From Ceriagrion tenellum (Eukaryota > Arthropoda > Insecta > Odonata > Coenagrionidae), in contig OY720634.1 in assembly GCA_963169105.1 (NCBI GenBank), positions 148,683,584-148,747,583 on the forward strand: a stretch of 64,000 nucleotides of DNA, given 5' to 3'. The stretch's first letter is position 1; each line of letters opens with the position of its first letter. The translations under genes were made by a program, and so were the position numbers. Positions 1 to 13,090 of this stretch are shown here, piece after piece. The notes beneath the pieces are model-generated. The model ran no database searches and was not told where the DNA came from. It saw nothing but the letters and a program-made list of their open reading frames with translations.

Positions 1-1970
1 AAAATGCTTCTTTTTGAACGTGCTTATTGAGGGTACAAATGCCCAATCGCCATTCCATCGCGGGTATAAATGTTACCAAAGATTTGCTCATTCAAAGAAC
101 ATACCTTATTTTCGACCCCTCAAGAGTTCATCTCATTAGTAATAATTATTCTATTAAAAAAGGGCGCAATAAGTCCATTATTTAAACTTTGGCAGTTTAT
201 AAATGGTAGCTTATAAATAGCTGAAAGAGCGTGCCCTAACATCATATTTATACACCTGTTCGCTTCAATGACATAGAATAGCCCATAATGGCAAGTTAAT
301 ATCCGTAGATATATATCTAGATACCTCTACGTTGATTCTTCCCACTCTTCGTGACCTGAACAGCATTTTCAACACTGTGTTCCGGAATTCTGGGGTCAGG
401 TCAGCTTCCATCCGATAAACAGAGCGACAGTATGCAGGTGTGCAACTCCGGCTGGAAACAGCAGCCGGAACAGAGAAGAGAATGGAAAAACATCGCCATG
501 GCCCGGATTAAACCCTGACCCGTCTGTAAACAACAACCCGTACTTGCAACGGCCGTCTGCAACGGATACTCGAGTGCACAAAAAGAAAAATTGGGTCACT
601 CCTCAACGTGAGATGGTAAGATTAAAGGGTAGAAAATCACACTGGGCAAGACGGAGAGAAAACGAGCATTATGACTGGGGAAAAATACCTCACGAAGGAC
701 TGCTATTAAATTACTACGCATTGGAAAAGTAGGCACGAGCAAACAGAAATCTAAAAACAAAAATCCTTCGGGCAGGTAATAGTAGTAGACAAATGAGGAT
801 AAAATTTCCCAAGGAAAATTTTCGGAGAAATTCAAATAATTGTGAATCGTTTACGTAGGAAAAATATTTCGTACCTCAAAGTAAAATAAAACCTGTTAAA
901 ATAAACGTTGGCCCAAACTTGGATTGGCTGCGATCCCAGCGGAGAAACAGATGATTCCTATAATTTCTCCACCATCACAATTTTATGATTTCAATCGCTT
1001 TGGGAACTTAGGTAACATCATACGACAGGCCACACCTGCCTGCTATTATATTTAGACTCTACCGTAAAGTATAATGCAACGAAAGCGCTTACTCCAGACT
1101 TCACTACCTGCCTTTGGCGCGCCTGTTCAATGCGTCAACTACCTCATTACCCAGACCTCCAAATTCCAGCAAGTCCATAGTTCTATTCCCCGTCCCAGTG
1201 GTTTTTTCACACAGCAACACCTATATATTTCATCGCTGTCTTTATGGCAGTGATGAGATTCTTTCATAATTGATCTCACCGAAATTCAAGCATAAAAGCA
1301 ACGAATTAAATGAGGTGGGTTTAGATGAGAGTACCATAGACGTTCTCATTCATGATAAAGTAAATACCGTCCGGAATCTTACTGGAACGAGAGATGTGGG
1401 CAACAATAAGAGTCAAACACGGAAAGTAAATAAACACAACTGGACTGATATTTTAAAAAACAGGCGAAGATAATAACTTCAAGTGATCCGAAGGCCATTT
1501 GCGAAATCAGGCCCGGAATGACACCGCTCGAAATAATAATGCGCGACCAAACAAGATCACTGACGGTCTCCGTTTTCATTTCCATCCGATTCTCGCTCGC
1601 CGCTCTCCATCTAATACCCGACCGCGGAGGGCAAAAAGGCATCCGGGAGTCTGAAAATTATATCCCTCCCACACATTGCCGCTCACAAAACGTCCTGCCG
1701 TCTCGTGCACTCAGAAGACGAAATAAAAAAGACGTGGCATAAAGGAGAGTAATGGAGTCATTCCTTTTTTGCACTGCCGTTCACTACGAAGCCAATTGGA
1801 AACGAGATGTTCAATGCAGGTTGCGCTGCCGTCAGAAGTGACCCTCTTTCAACTTTCGTCACAGCCTCCGTCGCCGAAACTGCGGCAAGGAGGTAGAAAT
1901 AACGCTCTATCTGCCAGTCTTCCCCGAAAATGTTTTCCAACAGATTCAGGCAAGATGTCGTGGAAGTTCA
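1..1970. other. No gene seen
   Basis: AT-rich sequence with a few short frames on both strands (for example 396-599 minus, 1518-1742 plus), none with domain-like content or consensus splice borders. It is probably Duox intron if that gene continues to the left. Confidence 0.5.
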
Positions 1971-1975
1971 TCGTA

Positions 1976-2265
1976 TTAAAACAAAAACAGAAATTGCACT
2001 ATTCCACAAGGTATTTATTTGGTACGACGCGTTTCAACTCTCAGAGCCATCATCAGGTTCAAGACCTTCTGGTCTTGTCTCTGGTCTACAAGACCAGAAG
2101 GTCTTGAACCTGATGATGGCAAACCAAAATTGCACTATTTCACAGGGTACTTGTTGCGTATGACGCAACCTGGTGATAGCTCAGTGAGTTGAAATGCGTC
2201 GTAGGCAATGAATACCCTGTGGAATGTATAATACACAAGTCCAATTGTTGTTTCTGTTTTAACTT
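1976..2265. repeat. Nested snapback repeat with hammerhead-like motifs
   Basis: Three pieces of one family are arranged head to head. A minus copy covers 1976-2060, a partial minus copy covers 2120-2166 and a plus copy covers 2167-2265. At its centre, 2047-2078 and 2088-2119 are a perfect 32-bp inverted repeat with a 9-base loop. The minus copy reads CTGATGA (2056-2050), a GGCTC/GAGTT stem with UGA loop, GAAAC (2035-2031), then GCGTC, followed by an AAATAAATACC stretch and TTGTGGAAT. The plus copy has CTGGTGA (2170), GAAAT and GCGTC. The order is that of a hammerhead core. Penelope-like retroelement ends are the likely source, by inference. Confidence 0.6.
2031..2060 (-). ncRNA. Putative minimal hammerhead ribozyme motif
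   Basis: The minus strand has CTGATGA, a 5-bp stem (GGCTC with GAGTT, loop TGA), then GAAAC and ACGCGTC, where ACG and CGT could form stem III just before the cleavage-site C. All canonical core bases of the hammerhead (CUGAUGA, GAAA, UH) are present. Stem III is too short to be stable alone, as in minimal hammerheads of retroelements that act as dimers. Activity is not demonstrated. Confidence 0.4.
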
Positions 2266-2269
2266 CCCC

Positions 2270-2645
2270 GAAAAGACTACAAGCCTTCGAAACGTGGTGC
2301 TGGAGGAGGATGCTGAAGATAAAATAGACGGATAAAATAAGAAATGATGAAGTGTGCAGAAGAGTAAAAGAGGAAAGGACCAAATGGAACAAAATGCAAA
2401 AAAGAAGAACTAGATAGATTGGAAACACCTTGAGACACAATGGGTTCCTGAAGAACATAATTGAAGGTAAAATAGAAGAAAAAGTTCCCAGAGGAAGACT
2501 CAGGAATAAGTTCATAGACTATATATAAAGAGGAAAGTACATAAGAAGAGATACCAGGAGGTAAGGGAAATAACATTAGATAGGGAAGGGTGAAGAGCTG
2601 CAGTCACCAATCTTAGTATTGAACGACCGATGGTGATATGTTGAT
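2270..2645 (+). mobile_element. Decayed non-LTR retrotransposon, ORF C-terminal region, copy 1
   Basis: Plus-strand translation gives the typical post-RT region of an endonuclease/RT element: LQAFETWCWRRMLKIK, then NDEVCRRVKEERT, IGNTLRHNGFLKNIIEGKIE, VPRGRLRNKFIDYI and finally ITLDREG. Several in-frame stops replace tryptophan codons (for example after MLKIK) and there are frame breaks, so it is a dead copy. The second copy at 30415-30790 shares the same blocks. The clade may be RTE/L1-type, which I cannot settle without alignment. Minus-strand open frames here are antisense to this. Confidence 0.7.
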
Positions 2646-2649
2646 GGCG

Positions 2650-5600
2650 AAATTCGTTACGAAGGGATTGTAGGTTATCTTATGACTGTATTCAACCACT
2701 GAACTTTGATGGAAACCTAGCTTTGACCCATTAAGAGAGTGAGATGACTTATATTTTGATATCAAAACAAATTTGAAATCTTTCCAAATTAATGAGCCTA
2801 TTTTATTGATTTTTATAAAAAGTGTTACTTTCCTCAAGCTAATTTTCCTCTCCTCTTCATCTCTCTATCTCTCTTCCTACATTTTGTTGTCAAAACCCTT
2901 AGAATTATCCATTTTTGGATTTTTCCCTCCATGGATATCCCACCGTGACAAACCCCAGGTATTAAGCCACATTTCATACGGGCCGACAAAGCAATTCCCA
3001 ATTATTTTAGAAATAATCACGCAGAGTGATGCAGTTTTCTTTCGTCTAGTGTCGTGAAACGGTCAACGAGGAAAAAACTGCATTTCGAGTAACATTCTAC
3101 ATAAGTTTAGAACCAATCTTCTCCCTCGGATAACCCAAGAGGAAAAATATCACTTTTTTAGAAATGTAATTGGTATGACCGATTGTTTCACATGAATGGC
3201 CACCGTAGTTAATTTTACGGCACTACTTCAAAAGTTATATCCAACTTTAATGGTTTCCTATCCATAATTTCAGTAGCGGCTCACGTAAAACCAACGACGC
3301 TATAAAAAAGTAAATGCCCTTGCTCTAATAAGATCACAGTCCAATTCCAATGATTTACGAGTCATTAAAAAGCTGAGATTTAATTACTATTTTTTGTAGC
3401 GAAAGATCATTGTCGAGAATGAGCTAGTAATTTTTTATGTCAGCTCACAGGGGCTACATCTTACTCTTACAAAATTGGATAAACTTTTATGAGTTTTTCA
3501 GCATTCAGCTAATTTATTCCATTAACACACTTGCATCAAATGACTCTCGTGAATAGCTCCTTAATGATGCCTTAAAAGTAAAAAGTCCCCATCGAAATGG
3601 AATCTTTGTCTGTACAACTAAAAATGATCGATGGTCATAACTACTATGTCTCGAAGATTATGGACTAGTACTCGTGCATCAGAGAGGAGATGCGAGGTAT
3701 GAGAAGGGTCGTCAGCACATGAGTAATGCGAGAACAGGCGTTATGAATCACGGTTAGCCATCAAATATATAGCAAGAGTCGGGAGGAAAAAGCCATTCCA
3801 CTAAATTCACACACCGGTGCCATTTCGATTAGACCAAGCCACTTTGCAACGAGAGGGAGTGGTTCTCGCAGCCGCTTTTAACTCAACCGATTGCAGAGTG
3901 GAAAGTTGAGGGGCCGAGAACGAATAAATTAAAGGGAGAAAAATTAGAGCACATCCAAGGACGAAAAAGATAGGAGTTTTTTAATCGTGGAGTAAATAGG
4001 ACAGTTTGACGACGACACTCTCCAATGAACAAGTAGCAAACAGAATTGCCGAGTGATACTGAAGATGGTGACATTAAAGCGATGACGAAAGGAAACACTC
4101 GCTTCACAAGGGGGAATAAAAAAAATGGAGGTGAAGGAGATGGTAAGTCTCGTAAAAATATCAGGATTGGGAAATCCTTTAAAAAAGCAATAAATCGATG
4201 ACAAATGGGTAATGTCACCAGCCAGAAAAACTCTCAAATCTGGGTAATTATCCACTCAGCACTGCGCTCAGTATCATGCTGACAATATGTTCTACTTCAC
4301 TCGAATAATGGCCATGAATACCCGGAAAAAAAGGAGGTGGGCCTTCCATTGGCAAGAGCTCTTTTTCTGCACCACAAACATTACGCACATGGATTACTTG
4401 CGATGTACCTGCGCCGAGCATGCCAGCATTAATTCATGCCAAGCATCGAAATCAGATCAACGATACAATCTTACACAGAATCCTTTTCTCCCGCATATTA
4501 ATATCCAAAAGGCCGCTACGCGAAAGGTATGGGTTTTGACAGATGGACGATTTCAAAGAGGTGAAATCCTGGTCAAAGACTGGTCATGTGCAGAAGATCT
4601 GGAATTGGAAACCCATTGTTGAGCACGGCTTGGAAGTGCTGCAGGAGAGAGGGGTGGGTGACGTTTCGAGGCTCTTGGGAAACAGACAAAAGGGCACCAG
4701 CGAATGAGCGATGACTCTGCTGAAGGATAAGAAAGGGAGGTGGTAGTCGTCTATCTATCCTTCGGACGACGGGTCCAGAAGGACTGCTGGGTGCGGTCGC
4801 CCATCAGAGGCGCACGGACAGAGGGAAAGAGAAAGAAGGGTTGCCCATCGCCACGACATCCAGTAGAAACGGGGTTACAAGGCTGAAGAGGGTGACAGAG
4901 TGAAGCCGCCGATCTCACTGACTCAAATGAGTGTCATGCGCTTTGGAAACAGGAGGGAGGAAAGAACAGAGCACGAGCGAGCCTGAAAGCAGACTGGAGA
5001 CAAGCGTCGCAGTCGCTACGTGCGCGGAGAGTTCAACGCCTGAAGGAAAAACGAGAGTCGTGTGCATGGAAACACGCGCACAATTCTATAACATGGAGCA
5101 TATGTTATTTGCCCATAAATAATAAGGACGATATGAATGATGCTAAAATAGCTCCGCAATCCTTGCAAATCCTGCCATACTTTTCACAGAATTGGAATCA
5201 ATTGGTGAAACCTTCGCAGAATTCCCCGAATTCGAAAAATAACCTATAACATGCATTTCCAAGGAATAGATGTGTAACGTACGTTCAATTAAACGTGCCC
5301 GTCCGACTGCAATGGCATTAAATATTTATCAAATAAGATAGTTATATTTTTTAATAACAGGAAAAATAAAGTTCAACCGAATATTATGATTTATGATCGA
5401 TATGATATGAATATTATGACATGCGGTAATAATTGCCTTTCATTTAATTTATTGAGTGTAACTTTAGCAAATTGTAACTAAGATTGTAAGATTTACGCTA
5501 TAAACACCGGTTCTCTCCTTCACGATAAGCAATTCCAGTAACAAAACATAGAATTCTTTCCGATTTAAAATATTTATCAAATTTCAATTCATAACCACTA

Positions 5601-7982
5601 GGAAAAGAAAATAAATCTACCATATTTAAAATAAACGACTAAGTCCTCAACCACGATCGAGGGTCACTGAATTCAACATACATTTTGTTAATATATACAT
5701 TCGTGCCTTTAATCTTGATGCAGCCAGACGTTTGAGATCAACACGATACGTAACACGATAAGTAATGATATTATCAGAAGTTCCAATCTAGCTCAGTTCA
5801 ATATTTATTCTCACTCAGTTCAATATTCTCATGCGAACACCTGCAGAATTGCTACTTCGAGGGCAAACGAAAGTGAAAGGATTTGGGACCTAATTATCCA
5901 AAACTTGAACAGTTACTTTTCTCGATAACGCTGCCAACTTCAGACACCGCGAGGACTATATCCACCGCCTGAAAGTCACGTTTTAACATTATATCCCGAA
6001 TAAGGGCAAACATATCACCTTAAATGTTGTCATTCTATTAAAATGCTTATTTAGAGTAGGACCACTTCAGAACTTCAAAGGCCTCACCGAAAAACACAAT
6101 ATTTTAAGGCACGATCTCTGATGTTCTTCAGAATACAGAGGAGTCACTTCAATTATAATTCGGGACTCATGTTTAATAATAACTTAGCCTCAGCGGGAAT
6201 CATCCATGTTGTACTGGCATCATTTCAGGTAGCCAGGAACACAAGGTGGAGTATTATTATTTATTTGAAAGATGGAAAGTCGACGAAAGATGGCTGCAAC
6301 GTAACGGAGAAATTTACTTAACATTTTGATACATCACTAGTTTCAAGTAAACTGATTATCCAGAAGGGATATTAAGCCCCTGGTTGACTCTCCTTTACCA
6401 TCCATTTGTGTTTTTGACAAAAAATAACAATTCATGGAATGGTACGATCACTAGGCACAGGGAATCTAATTTTATTCCCATATTAATCTTAGGTAAAATC
6501 CAATTGATTGAACCTCACACCAATTGAAATTTTGAATGAGTGAAAAAGAGATAAATCGTCAAATATTTCTTTAAAAATCCATTTATGTCAATTGATAACA
6601 AATTCCAAATGCCTACCAAGTGAGTCGAAATATTAGCCAAAAAGATGTATATAATAAAACTTGAATCGTTTGAACGCTGATGTCTCCTGATAACAAATGA
6701 AGATAACCAAATTTCCGAGTTTAACGTTTGTAACGATCTTTCCTCACCTTTTTTGGCTTAGTTCTTTAGCCGTTAAAATTTAACGTTATCTGGCCACTGA
6801 GGCCGTAATGATTGTATCTACTTGAGGTTAGAGGCAGGTTGAAGTGTCGGAGCCAACTCTATTCCCCCGACGCACATCTTGCAGTTAATCCAAAGTGCAT
6901 GGGAATTGACGGCGTCCAAAACTACCCAAGGACGGGGTGGAGAAATTGGATCGGGGAGTGCGGGCCTCATTGGTTTCGGGGGAAGCGGGGGAGAGGTGCG
7001 GGCAGCGGAGGAGAGGTGGAGGCAGGGACGCGGGGGAGGCAGGGAGCAGTTTCGGTCTGCGGTTTTGCGGGGGAGTGCCTCGTCCTTGATCGACGACCAC
7101 GCCCATTTTTTCGCGATTGTTTCTAGAAAATAAAAGGAAAACATGCGTGCCAAATAAAACTATCCCGCAATCCGACCAACGTCCCATCGATTCCCAAATT
7201 CGATTTCATTCGATGAAACAGATAAAGAGAGGGAACCGCAACACAAAGAGGCTGACACTCTGAAATCGATGAATGGAGGACGGCCTCTGTTAGGAGGAGG
7301 AGAAGGGGTCGACGAAATGGAATATTTCGCAATGCAAGCGAAGAAACGAATGCAATCGATGGATTCAGGCTCCGACGTCCACTGCGGATTTCGCGCCTTC
7401 TAAAGGCAACAGCAGCGGCAATTGTGAGTCATTGACTGAAAATTTTAACGAGTTAGTAGAGAAACAATTCTTGGTCCACTCTTCATTTAAGTGCATCTGT
7501 TTATGCGTCGGAGCTCATCTCACTGGCAGTAAAGGAAATGATACGAATATTATATTCTAGATTATTTCCCTAGGTGAAAGCATGTTACAGCTCGAGTTTC
7601 AGCACGGCAACCGAATTAAGACGGACTTAAATTGAAGAAAGTTTGTTTCAAATTTTGGACAAGGCGTGACCTTGATATCTGATAGCTACAGTATTAATGA
7701 TAAGGAATGTCATATGTCCGTTTTGAAGGAAATATGGGTATGTAAGGATATGTAATCAAATTTTACGAGATGCATGTAAAAAGCCATTCGGTTACGTATT
7801 AAAACAGCATTTTTTTCCAAAAAAACCGAAACGGTTATGATGCAAATTTATCACTTCTGTCACTACGCACCGTAAATGAGAATGTTATGCAACGTTTCAC
7901 GCAAATCGGTGCATAAACAAAAATTGTGCACACCACCTTAACAGCCACTATAATTCCCACATTACAAATACTTTGTGAATAT
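2650..7982. other. Non-coding stretch, probably intronic
   Basis: Apart from the G-rich patch near 6.9 kb, I see no supported gene. A somewhat GC-richer part at 4500-5060 has short plus-strand frames and a donor-like AAAG|GTATGG at about 4527, but no acceptor partner or recognisable peptide. Confidence 0.5.
6885..7100. promoter_or_regulatory. G-rich, CpG-containing patch
   Basis: The plus strand is strongly G-rich (TTTCGGGGGAAGCGGGGG, GACGCGGGGGAGGCAGGG) with scattered CpG. It has quadruplex potential on the plus strand. Four open frames cross it on both strands and none looks like a protein. Confidence 0.25.
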
Positions 7983-8205
7983 CTAAATCTACATACTAAT
8001 CTGCGAGCCGCCGTATGGGCGTGTGGCAGGGGGTTTGAGGACACCAGCCACGTAAAGATGTAAGGGATAAGGTTTAGGGAGGTGAAGAGGCGAAGTGTAT
8101 TATGAAAGTGTTTTAAGTGGAGCTTCAGTTTTTATTGTGGTCGCTCATTGTGCGCCAAAAGAACGAGTTCTTGTACCTATCTGTTCGGCAATGCATCTCT
8201 CAATA
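7983..8205 (-). mobile_element. 3' end of the same non-LTR family, copy 1
   Basis: The block AATCTACATACTAATCTGCG followed by GAGCCGCCGTATGGGCGTGT matches the 3' untranslated ends at 24 and 47 kb, but its hexamer tail is eroded to about two units. Similarity continues through GTGTATTATGAAAGTG and TTTATTGTGGTCGCTC to ACCTATCTGTTCGGCA, and is lost near 8200. The copy is therefore a very short 5' truncation of about 220 bp, in the same orientation as the other two. Confidence 0.75.
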
Positions 8206-8209
8206 TCAA

Positions 8210-11011
8210 TATGGCGCACTTATGATAATTATAACCAGGGTAACTTTACACTCTTGACGGAAGTTTCTGAGATTAATTGGATTTAACTTCTCTGTATGCA
8301 TGTCATTGTTGAGTCCACAAACCTCACGGAATTTCAGATCTTCATTCTAAGCTTTTTTACAGGTGTTGGTACAGAGAGATGGTATTTCTATTGGTACTAT
8401 TGGAGAGATAAGATAGGGTTCCTTCAGGATCTTAAAAGTTACACAAAACAACCACTTTAGTGACAATGCTACCTCATTATGCACAATTAGTCCAAATTTG
8501 TGCATCGAGTAATTTCGCGTAAAATATGGTACAAGAAGCACATTTTTTTCCTCGAGCTCTCGAATTCACGGGGTTGCATTTTCACAGTGGTCAATCATAG
8601 GCAACATCTCTCCACTTGTTATTTTCCGAAGTTTCAAATAAGCTAATACCGCTTCTACGACGAGTAACCACAGATTTAGTTTCAAATATGGACTGATACC
8701 ACTGGCAAACGCCGATTCCACACCAAAATATGTCGAAGTCGACAATATCATGCTTTTTGTAATCTAAATTATTGATTTGGGTGCCAGCAACATTTCCATT
8801 GCTATTATTCCGGCAGGATAGGTTATCCGGAGTAAACTTTTCAGGGAAATGGGAACCATATTAAATGATCTCAAATTGTCATTATTTGGTCAAAGAATTA
8901 TTCTCCTCGTTGGCGAGGGGGAAAAATCATCTTTATCTGATTCCCTCCTTACTGAAGTCGACAAAAATAGTTCTAATAAAAAATTTGACAATAGTTTAAA
9001 AAAATGAGCACTTTTCTCATCCAAAGTCACTTCCACAAGGATACAAAGAGGAAAAAATTTCATAGAGCAGCCTCAAACAATTTTTATTCCTTACCTAACC
9101 ACTACAAAGAATTCTGCTTGCAGCAAGAGTTAGGAACAGACAACCATTCCTCAACCCATTCAAAAATATTCGAATGAAGAGCCGGAGGGAAAAATAACTC
9201 TCAAGATATTCACGCCGTGACTTGCTTCAATTAGATCTCGGAGAGGATTCGCTCTTTGTCTTTCGGACACGTGGCTGTTTCTGAGTTCTTTTCAAACGAT
9301 GACAGCTTTTGTTTCACGTAGTACGGTCATTAGAGGCAATAAAGATGATGAACGAACTCTACTTTTTTCTGCGTCAAAATAAGGCAAGCCTATTCTACGC
9401 CATTCGAATAACTTCGGGGCTTTAAACCCCGCCATCATTCTTCCTCAACTTCGCCAATGACGATTCCATTTTTTCGCGACAGCCAAAAGAAAATGCTATT
9501 GGAATAAAAAACGAAGCGCTGAATGACAAAGTAAAAATAATGCCTGGTAATTACGAAAAACATGAGTGAGTTTAAATGATGAGCGTGCGTACATACCTTC
9601 GCAGATGACATAATATGACATCCGAAACAATGATTGGCATAAGAAGATGGATTAATAAAACTCACTGCACAGTGAATTTATCTTGCAACATATATTCCCT
9701 CAGCAAAACGTTAATATTTTTTACCGCAACCACAATTTTTATTTGCCGCTTTTCGTCCAGTTTTAGCACAGTTCAGTACAAGCAACGATGAGGAAAAGTT
9801 AATTTCAGTCGTCTACAAAATGAATGAAAGAATTCAAATCAATACCAACAAAAAAATAAATCAGTCGATTTTCAACCAAGAAATCAACTTTTTTTACTGT
9901 GTGAATAATAATATACATATAAAGATATGACAATTCCCATTCATAACTTAAAACCTATATCTGAGCATATATACATCTTATATTCAATGGACAATGAGTT
10001 ACTTTTTGTCTCCATTAGCCAATAATCTTTTTTCAGACTCTGCAATCGAAAATGTTGGAATCTAATATACCTGCATGCGCAAATACTCGGAGATAATTTT
10101 CGGGATCAGTTTTTAATAGGATTCGGGTCGCAATACTGGAGGATAACAAAATCCCATCACCAGTGGAATAAATTATTGTCTTCTCGGATTAAAATTTACC
10201 ACTAACGTGACCTAAAGATTACCGACAATATCGGAGAATAATCCAGCAGTTTAAAATCAGCATTTTTAAAGCAACAGGAATATTTTATCCTCACTGAGAA
10301 AAACAAAATTTTTAAATAATATTTCAAATACAAGGCTTTTATTGAGAGCGGAACGATATATCATTCTCTATAACTTACAAATATAATAGTACATCGCGAA
10401 TACGTTTAAGCAACTTATACTACTTATCATTAGTGGTTTTGAAACTTTTCCGATGAGTGAACCATTAAGAACCCCATTTTCCATAATTTTTCTCGATTGG
10501 CTGCAGTGGTGCAGTAGCTAAAATAGTCTAATCACACATCATACCATTTTTGTCGCTTAAGTTAAAGCGCATTTCCATTAGGTCTTATTTACAAACTGCA
10601 TATTGAAGAGTATAGTTTTTTAAAGAAATTCATCAGTAGTTTTTCCAAATACTCAAGCCAAAAATTCATTTTATGTCAATGAAAGGAAAATATTCATAAT
10701 GATTTCCATCAATAGGGTAAGTAGAATAAGTAATCCTCTGAGCTATAACGATTATTTGTCCAAAAATTAGTATTTTTCATCCAAATGGGCACACAAAAAC
10801 AGCATAGTAGACAGTTTAGGATCAAATTATATAGAAGTATCTTTAACAGCAACTTAAATTTCCTTCTACATATAGAGGGTAAATTTAAGGTGATTCCAAA
10901 CATCGAAATAAAGCATTCGTCCTTGGCAGCTTACAGACTCATAACTCAAAGTAAAAAATTAAATTACTTCATTATCCACTCAGCGTAAGACATAAAAACT
11001 AAATGACTCAC
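8210..11011. other. Probable Duox intron
   Basis: No exon with the expected next Duox block was found. An acceptor/donor pair at about 9598-9665 (minus) bounds a short open stretch but its peptide does not match Duox convincingly. The rest is AT-rich and featureless. Confidence 0.5.
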
Positions 11012-11092
11012 CAATTGATCCCCAGTCCGGATGAGCAAGATTATTAAACCATCCATCATGCCTTTGCCGCTCCGTGTTGCTGTACATCCGAT
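11012..11092 (-). CDS. Duox: Internal coding exon of dual oxidase (peroxidase-like domain start)
   Basis: The minus strand has a long pyrimidine tract ending in CAG, then 81 bases, then the consensus donor GTGAGT. The exon starts with the last two bases of a codon, reads RMYSNTERQRHDGW and then FNNLAHPDWGSI, and ends with one base of the next codon. The motif DGW(Y/F)NNLAHPDWGS is a hallmark of arthropod Duox, at the start of the extracellular peroxidase homology domain. Duox is a membrane NADPH oxidase that makes hydrogen peroxide for cuticle cross-linking and gut immunity. Here Tyr is replaced by His before DGW and by Phe after it, which are mild changes. No stop or frameshift is visible. 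The next exon, expected to carry a block like PPSYADGVY, was not found between 1 and 11011, so that intron probably continues beyond the window. Recognition is from memory of the family, not from a search. Confidence 0.85.
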
Positions 11093-12335
11093 CTGAAAAA
11101 AATAAAAAGATTTTTTTTTACGATCGTCAAGAGTGAAACATCTTAGCCATTCATGGTTAATAAATAATATTATACACATATTTTACTTGAATATGCATTA
11201 GCATTTCGATTTACGGCCATAAACAGGGCATTCAAAAAGTTTTGGTTCAGTTATAGGTTAAATAAAATGAAAAAACGGGTTGTAATCGGTCAAAAGACAT
11301 TATAAACTAAATCCATTGAAGGACATAGAAACTTTAATACTCATATCTATCAAGGAACGTCATAGTAAAATTGCTCAAATAGGTTTTCAAGAAAGTATTT
11401 TCCTCCACTACCTTACTAAGTGCACAAGACTGTTGAGAGAATCCTTACTTATATAAAATAATGAAGGATTGGGTACTTATTCTAACATTTGCACTCTTTA
11501 TACGTAAAGTAACCCCTCGGAGCGCCATTTTGATACGCAATCTAAGAGTCAGTTGATAAACAACCGACAGCTCACCGGCGAAATATTGCGGCCGGAGGCA
11601 GTACTCTATGACGGCAACAATAACGGTAAAAGAGTGAAAGTACTGCAATTCTCTACGTCGGAAGTGTTATTGTATCCATATAAAAGAACTATCACTCACT
11701 ACTCGCCATATGTTCACCGCTTATAAAGCAAAACAATGTCATTCTAGTTCTAGAAAAATAAATACGGCTATCAAATCGGAAAAATTGGTATCAGAAAGAA
11801 ATTTCCGTAATTCCCAATTCATGCTGGCTTTTCCCAAGCAATTAAATTGTGGGCAAGCCACTCTACTTCACACACCACCCCCCACTCAAGAGACGCGTTG
11901 GAATAGTTGAGGGCTCCCCGAGATAAACTAAGTATGCCGATGACTCAATACATTCATATCTAATGGAGTAAAAACCACATTATGAACACAAATTGAATAA
12001 TATGAAGAAGTATGTAGTTCATTGCTTGTAATAGCGTTTAAATCTTGGTTGAGAAGACTTAATGAAACAAAAATCTGCGTACGTGAATAACCAAGAGGCT
12101 AAATACCTTCTTACGACAGCAAGAAGTACGAGTGGGAAGATTACAGAAGCAACGCTTCGCCGTATTTACAACAAGTAAACGTCCTATGACGAGTCTGTGA
12201 AAGGGTAATGAGCAGAAAGGAATAAAAAAAACAGTGGCTCCAATGCTGAAAAGTAATTTTGAAAGTTTCACTAATCAAAACTTTATTTGACTAAAATTAA
12301 CTGTCGACGGGCTTACTTTGTGGAATTTTTCCATG

Positions 12336-12479
12336 GTTGGAATAAAATAACTTAGTAATTTTCCTCACGGTTTTTTGTCCTCGAGCGGTTTTGTAACCTC
12401 TTGAAAATGACGCTATTGCGTTGAAACCGCTCGAGGACAATAAATTGTGCGGAATGTTACTAAGTTATTTTATTCCAAC
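12336..12479. repeat. Snapback inverted repeat, about 144 bp
   Basis: The left arm 12336-12392 begins GTTGGAATAAAATAACTTAG and the right arm 12424-12479 ends CTAAGTTATTTTATTCCAAC. The arms include a perfect TGTCCTCGAGCGGTTT/AAACCGCTCGAGGACA block. The loop holds TGAAAATGACGC-TATT-GCGT followed by TGAAAC, which is stem-loop plus GAAAC as in the other snapbacks. GGACAATAAATTGTGCGGAA follows on the right arm. It belongs to the same structural class as 1976-2265 and 51629-51825. Confidence 0.65.
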
Positions 12480-13090
12480 TTTATTTTAATCGCTAATAAC
12501 AATCACCATAACTGAAAATACTTGAACTTTGAACTAATCAAAATAATGTATGAACCATTACCGATATAAAACTCAAGGAAACTGCGCCCAAGTACGATAA
12601 AATCACATTCATTTGAACATCTCAAGAACTGGAAAACTATATTTTCCGACTTCTTCCAACCGAGATTAGTTAAAAGATTGAGAAGTTTTGAGAATTTTTT
12701 TCCAGCATGAGCTCAAGCCAAGTGCCCTACACGTATGCCAGACATAGGCAGCATCTTAGTGAATACGTTGAATTCCGTTTCCTGCTAGGTCACCAAGAAA
12801 TCCACGAGTATAATTCAGTCTCGCACCCTTATATACTACGCCATCACCCAAACCGAAAATTCAGATGAACCAGCAAAAATGATTAGAAATAACATCAGCG
12901 CACAGCGGCATCGGACACGCAAACCCATCTCACAGCAGTCACTTTGAATAGCAGAACACATCAGTCCAGCACACAGATTGAAGAAAAGAGTAAATGGTTT
13001 CTTGACACATGAAAATGAAACCTATCTTTTTGGGAAGAATGGTACACCAAGCAGCCATGATTTAATGAGTAATACCGTGGATTTTGGAAA

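Noticed and set aside
2135..2576. Minus-strand frames of 99 and 126 residues
   Set aside because: They are antisense to the plus-strand retrotransposon remnant at 2270-2645 and the snapback repeat.
9598..9665. Possible Duox exon with peptide SFINPSSYANHCFGC
   Set aside because: Splice borders and phase would allow it after the 81-bp exon, but the expected strongly conserved block (like PPSYADGVY) is not matched beyond a few residues.
12059..12271. Signal-peptide-like MKLSKLLFSIGATVFFIPFC frame, minus
   Set aside because: The hydrophobic part is a pyrimidine tract ending in CACAG, so it looks like an intron end. It lies between the two phase-compatible Duox exons, and using it would exclude the 38-bp exon.
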